DNA of 64,000 bases from Oxytricha trifallax (Eukaryota; Ciliophora; Spirotrichea; Sporadotrichida; Oxytrichidae), in NCBI GenBank assembly GCA_000711775.1, contig ARYC01000247.1, positions 1-64,000 on the forward strand. Direction: 5' to 3'. Below are positions 62,101-64,000 of the stretch, piece after piece. Positions within the stretch are counted from its first letter, which is position 1; each line of letters opens with the position of its first letter. The translations under genes and the position numbers were made by a program. The notes under the pieces are model-generated. The model was not told where the DNA came from and ran no database searches. It saw only the letters and a program-made list of their open reading frames with translations.

Positions 62101-62221
62101 ATTTTTTATAACTCCAACTAAGCCGATCCATTTAATTTCATTCAAGCGCATAATATCAAATTTATCGTTTAATTTCTGATTATTTATTCTAAGTGTAAAT
62201 GGAGACATCATTAGATGATTT
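56137..62221 (-). CDS. HK6: hybrid sensor histidine kinase, IES-interrupted
   Basis: Start ATG at 62221 (MMSPFTLRINNQKLNDKFDI), stop complement at 56137-56139 after SSDQIRNILTKYQLVV. Segments: N-terminus 62221-62100, membrane about 61980-61905, 60900-60795 and 60275-60180, PAS-like 59955-59890, linker 59150-59040, HisKA 58440-58182, HATPase 58094-57480, linker about 57010-56880, receiver 56765-56137. Six IESs are resolved with pointers of 3-8 nt. The receiver is one uninterrupted MDS except for its last 14 codons. A block of unidentified coding-like DNA lies at 61000-61870 within its N-terminal IESs. Confidence 0.88.
56188..56400. other. HK6 IES, 213 nt, pointer TCTGAGCT, C6/G6 ends
   Basis: TCTGAGCT at 56180-56187 and 56393-56400. 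Removal makes [11 protein letters not shown]. Just inside the pointers the IES carries GAGACCCCCC and GGGGGGACC, an inverted pair of C and G runs unusual in this DNA. Without removal the frame runs on for about 45 codons. Confidence 0.9.
56393..56765 (-). CDS. HK6 MDS: receiver domain
   Basis: Reads [77 protein letters not shown] and YMTKPISS. All receiver hallmarks are present in one uninterrupted segment. Confidence 0.95.
56880..57010 (-). CDS. HK6 MDS: ATPase to receiver linker
   Basis: Reads MGEQSPRGDQEGDIFENSHS followed by QIVLQKSSSQQQ. Polar and Gln/Ser-rich with raised G+C. Junctions unresolved; a further piece near 57220-57280 is possible. Confidence 0.6.
57480..57706 (-). CDS. HK6 MDS: HATPase C-terminal half
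   Basis: Reads [58 protein letters not shown] and QNGAKF. G1 and G2 are contiguous with no IES at DTG-VG. Confidence 0.93.
57707..57745. other. HK6 IES, 39 nt, pointer TTGT
   Basis: TTGT at 57703-57706 and 57742-57745 (ACAA on the coding strand). Removal makes FLDYNNMATQQLIIEV. Confidence 0.78.
57742..57798 (-). CDS. HK6 MDS of 57 nt (N-box strand)
   Basis: Reads NALKFTFRGSIRVFLDYNN, between two short IESs. Confidence 0.85.
57799..57821. other. HK6 micro-IES, 23 nt, pointer TTT
   Basis: TTT at 57796-57798 and 57819-57821. Removal makes LNLLQNALKFT. HK4 has its 18-nt IES two codons away. Confidence 0.75.
57819..57861 (-). CDS. HK6 micro-MDS, 43 nt
   Basis: Reads EQRTRQIVLNLLQN, between two resolved IESs. 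Confidence 0.85.
57862..57906. other. HK6 IES, 45 nt, pointer TATTCAT
   Basis: TATTCAT at 57855-57861 and 57900-57906. Removal makes TVLIDEQRTRQIV. Confidence 0.87.
57900..57975 (-). CDS. HK6 MDS of 76 nt (after GAREKG)
   Basis: Reads REKGINLSYTFSQQVPPTVL followed by IDE. Confidence 0.85.
57976..58030. other. HK6 IES, 55 nt, pointer TCTTGCTC
   Basis: TCTTGCTC at 57968-57975 and 58023-58030. Removal makes IFSLGAREKGINL. Same codons as the 30-nt IES of HK4. Confidence 0.9.
58023..58094 (-). CDS. HK6 MDS: HisKA to HATPase linker
   Basis: Reads ANCQQVDINQSMAQLIEIFS followed by LGAR. Confidence 0.85.
58095..58186. other. HK6 IES, 92 nt, pointer TTAGC
   Basis: TTAGC at 58090-58094 and 58182-58186 (GCTAA on the coding strand). 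Removal makes NGKFTANCQQVDINQ. Confidence 0.82.
58182..58440 (-). CDS. HK6 MDS: HisKA domain
   Basis: Reads [60 protein letters not shown] and [12 protein letters not shown]. Uninterrupted, with H-box His. Confidence 0.94.
59040..59150 (-). CDS. HK6 MDS: PAS to HisKA linker
   Basis: Reads YDKKLEKISVIEATEDDKLN followed by FDSNLIRYQIF. Confidence 0.72.
59890..59955 (-). CDS. HK6 MDS: PAS-like start
   Basis: Reads MNKELKQLFDQLPEGVILFN. It ends near the A/T-rich IES start. Confidence 0.82.
60180..60275 (-). CDS. HK6 MDS: membrane segment
   Basis: Reads LFINLIFLSCVCIIVMMYSC followed by FFYEKTLKESFL, aligned with YACYFYEKILKESFL of HK4. Confidence 0.8.
60795..60900 (-). CDS. HK6 MDS: membrane segment (tentative)
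   Basis: Reads LTLIWTSFILFLRFHYELQL followed by DIYLNINGADFYNF. Hydrophobic and in the right order, but similarity to the paralogues is weak. Confidence 0.45.
61000..61870 (-). other. Unidentified coding-like block within HK6
   Basis: Several minus-strand frames look coding and have raised G+C: FRFQIASLLIQMFQVNKQKE (about 61835), RNKLTVDILSNNFSHLKMIS, MISPKEESKSLLIGSHDLKR, NQVEILCLTKEVITLFQDFK (about 61450) and ERNRYIVNIYACFTDNSSDY (about 61320). Adjacent pieces are in different frames, as expected of unresolved IESs or frameshifts. None matches the other kinases. It may be a separate gene nested in HK6 or a decayed gene; no function is assigned. Confidence 0.45.
61905..61980 (-). CDS. HK6 MDS: first membrane segment
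   Basis: Reads MFGVVLRILMVGFGLICYLY followed by VNI, between the N-terminal MDS and the unidentified block. Confidence 0.5.
62100..62221 (-). CDS. HK6 first MDS (N-terminus)
   Basis: Two ATG codons in a row at 62221 and 62218 open MMSPFTLRINNQKLNDKFDI followed by MRLNEIKWIGLVGV. Paralogues have one Met and a residue, so the first ATG is preferred. Confidence 0.85.
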
Positions 62222-62368
62222 TTGATTTTTTCAAAATTTATTATATACTAAACTAACTGGAAATATTGTAATGAATATTTAGTTAAGAATAATTTAATTT
62301 TTTTTAAAAATCATATAATTATTTAATTGAATATATTTTTTCAAATGAGACAACAAAATATAATATTT

Positions 62369-63175
62369 TTGAAAAAAATTATAAGGCATTATTTTTTGAG
62401 TGTAAGTAAAATTTTAAATTAATCAACATTGATGATTTATTGAATATATAAAAAGTCTTAAAATACATAGAAAAAAGGAAATGTGTGATTTTTAAAGCAA
62501 ATTGAAGATCAAGTATCTCGAGCTGTATATTATAGAAAATAGCAAGATATTAAGGGTATCCGCACACCTGTGCGGAATATTATCCAAATTTCATCGACTT
62601 CAGCCCAGATTAGTCTTAATTCCCTTATTTCAAGGGCAAACCTCTCTGGGCTTTTAATGCCCTATTTTTAATAAATTCTTAATTATATATAATAAATATT
62701 AAAATTTGACTTTAATTTTTAATCAAAAATTAAATATATTAAGCTTAGTTCAATTTCTCTAAAGAGAATTCTAATTACTGATGAACTATTAATTTAATTA
62801 ATTGTGTAAATTAATTTATTTAAATATTTATTATATATAATTAAGAATTTATTAAAAATAGGGCATTAAAGGCCCAGAGAGGTTTGCCCTTGAAATAAGG
62901 GAATTAAGACTAATCTGAGCTGAAGTCGATGAAATTTGGATAATATTCCGCACAGTTGAGCGGATTCGTATGTCGGCACAGCTGTGCGGATACCCTTAAT
63001 ATCTTGCAACTTTCTATAATATACAGCTCGAGATACTTGATCTTCAATTCGCTTTAAAAATCACACATTTCCTTTTTTCTATGTATTTTAAGACTTTTTA
63101 TATATTCAATAAATCATCAATGTTGATTAATTTAAAATTTTACTTACACTCAAAAAATAATGCCTTAATAACTTT
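62369..63175. mobile_element. Foldback H with nested hairpins
   Basis: Arms of about 385 bp: AAGGCATTATTTTTTGAGTG at 62383 pairs with its complement ending at about 63165. Inside the arms are CCGCACACCTGTGCGG (left) and an expanded version in the right arm, where CCGCACAGTTGAGCGG and GCACAGCTGTGC sit side by side, an added copy of about 30 nt. Also conserved is AATTCCCTTATTTCAAGGGC. No protein. It ends about 15 bases before TBE D. Confidence 0.9.
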
Positions 63176-63190
63176 TTTATCTGGATTAAT

Positions 63191-64000
63191 CAAAACCCCA
63201 AAACCCCTTATTGAGGTTTATAAGTGTTTTGATTTGTTGGTAATTTTTAAGGGTTGGGATTATTAATAGGTTTTAATGTGAAATTTATAGAAAATGTATT
63301 TAATTTATTCACTCAAAATGTACTTTTGGATCATGTGGAAGAGGTCTGTAGTTTGTTTTACTCAACCACAATTCTATTTGTTCTATCGATATGTCTGATC
63401 TTGGGTTTGGCTTGATTATTAACTAATCTGCCATTTATTTCATTGCTTGATATACTCTTGTTTTATCTTTAAATTGTTTTATTCTTTGCTTCGCATCCTT
63501 TTCACACCTTGTTGAGTAATAATCGTTGCGATGCATATCGCATTCTATTATTATTATTGTTTCCATTGCCCAAAAATCCCATTGAAAGTCTCCGTCTCTA
63601 CAGTCTATTCTTTCTGGATAATAGCCTGGAGTTCCCATTACACTTCCTACTCTTGATACTTCCACCCTTAATGCTCTGTTAAAGTCAATAATTGTCACTT
63701 TTACAGGTGAAAAGTTTATAATAATATTCTAAGGCTTTAAATCTCTGTGAACAAAGCCTAACTTATGTAGCTCTCTTATACCTTCTAAGGTTTAAATTGC
63801 TATCAAAGCAAGCTACTTATGATTCCTTAGATCACTAATGAATTCTCTAAGGATCATTAAATTGAGTGGGAGTCTGAAAGCAACATGATCTTTGGCAAGT
63901 AGAGCAGCATCTAGCTTGATTAAGTACTTACACTCTTTAAATTTTACTTGAGTGAGTACTTGATACTCGTTAGTAAACTCTATCTAATATTTATCATCAC
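63191..64000 (-). mobile_element. TBE transposon D, cut by window edge
   Basis: Starts CAAAACCCCAAAACCCC at 63191 after AAT (63188-63190), with the same TIR type as A, C and E (TTATTGAGGTTTATAAGTG). Orientation is opposite to copies B and C, so its zinc-finger/kinase ORF is met first, on the minus strand. Confidence 0.95.
63309..64000 (-). CDS. TBE zinc-finger/kinase ORF (copy D), 3' part
   Basis: C-terminal kinase-like domain: LHKLGFVHRDLKPQNI, TIIDFNRALRVEVSRVGSVM, GTPGYYPERIDC and CDMHRNDYYSTRCEKDAKQR, ending RPLPHDPKVHFE and TGA (complement 63309-63311). The frame is open throughout with TAA/TAG as Gln. DFN replaces DFG, as in copies B and C. The zinc fingers lie outside the window. Confidence 0.88.

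Overview
The window looks like germline (micronuclear) DNA of a stichotrich ciliate of the Oxytricha/Sterkiella/Stylonychia kind. Four things point there. TAA and TAG are read through as glutamine inside conserved domains and only TGA stops. Several transposons end in CAAAACCCCAAAACCCC, the C4A4 telomere-like end of TBE elements, flanked by the 3-bp duplication AAT. Genes are cut into macronuclear-destined segments (MDSs) by AT-rich internal eliminated sequences (IESs). Direct repeats of 3-9 bp (pointers) sit at the segment ends, and keeping one copy restores the reading frame of a known domain.

The host content is a tandem family of hybrid sensor histidine kinase genes, named here HK2 (+, 9113-18003), HK3 (-, 31228-19829), HK4 (-, 40356-33648), HK5 (-, 53920 to about 43868) and HK6 (-, 62221-56137). 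A duplicated scrap of a sixth (HK1) lies at 701-4035. All share one plan: a short conserved N-terminus, several membrane segments, a PAS-like segment (NEEL..FDQLPEG), HisKA with the H-box SHD(L/M)RTPLNA, HATPase_c with N, G1 and G2 boxes, a variable linker, and a C-terminal receiver (LVVDDN, MDCNMP, TKP). The family would sense a signal, autophosphorylate on His and pass phosphate to the receiver Asp. Twenty-eight IESs in these genes could be resolved with pointers of 3-9 nt and lengths of 18 to 1973 nt. MDS order is linear in every copy. A separate small gene (32737-33080, +) encodes a secreted cysteine-rich peptide and is split by one IES.

Mobile DNA fills the IESs and spacers. There is one TBE cut by the left edge (1-697), a full-length decayed TBE of a second terminal-repeat type (4620-8555), a full-length TBE lying inside HK3 (25725-29789), a 1.2-kb internally deleted TBE inside HK4 (37678-38896), a fossil TBE end (about 31960-32200) and a TBE cut by the right edge (63191-64000). 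TBEs carry a DDE transposase, a 22-kDa-type ORF and a C2H2 zinc-finger/kinase ORF. There is also a 2.3-kb foldback (1485-3789), a family of about 410-bp palindromic elements (8556, 19111, 34024, 54985), other foldbacks (43553, 45832, 62369), a small MITE (13811) and a mariner-like remnant (9696).

Layout: 1-8555 is transposon-rich with the HK1 scrap; 9113-18003 HK2; 19829-31228 HK3 with a TBE inside; 32737-33080 the secreted peptide; 33648-40356 HK4; 40357-43552 spacer; 43868-53920 HK5; 56137-62221 HK6; 62369-64000 a foldback and a TBE. Because only TGA stops and the DNA is about 80% AT, long open frames arise by chance; coding calls rest on domain matches between paralogues, not on frame length.
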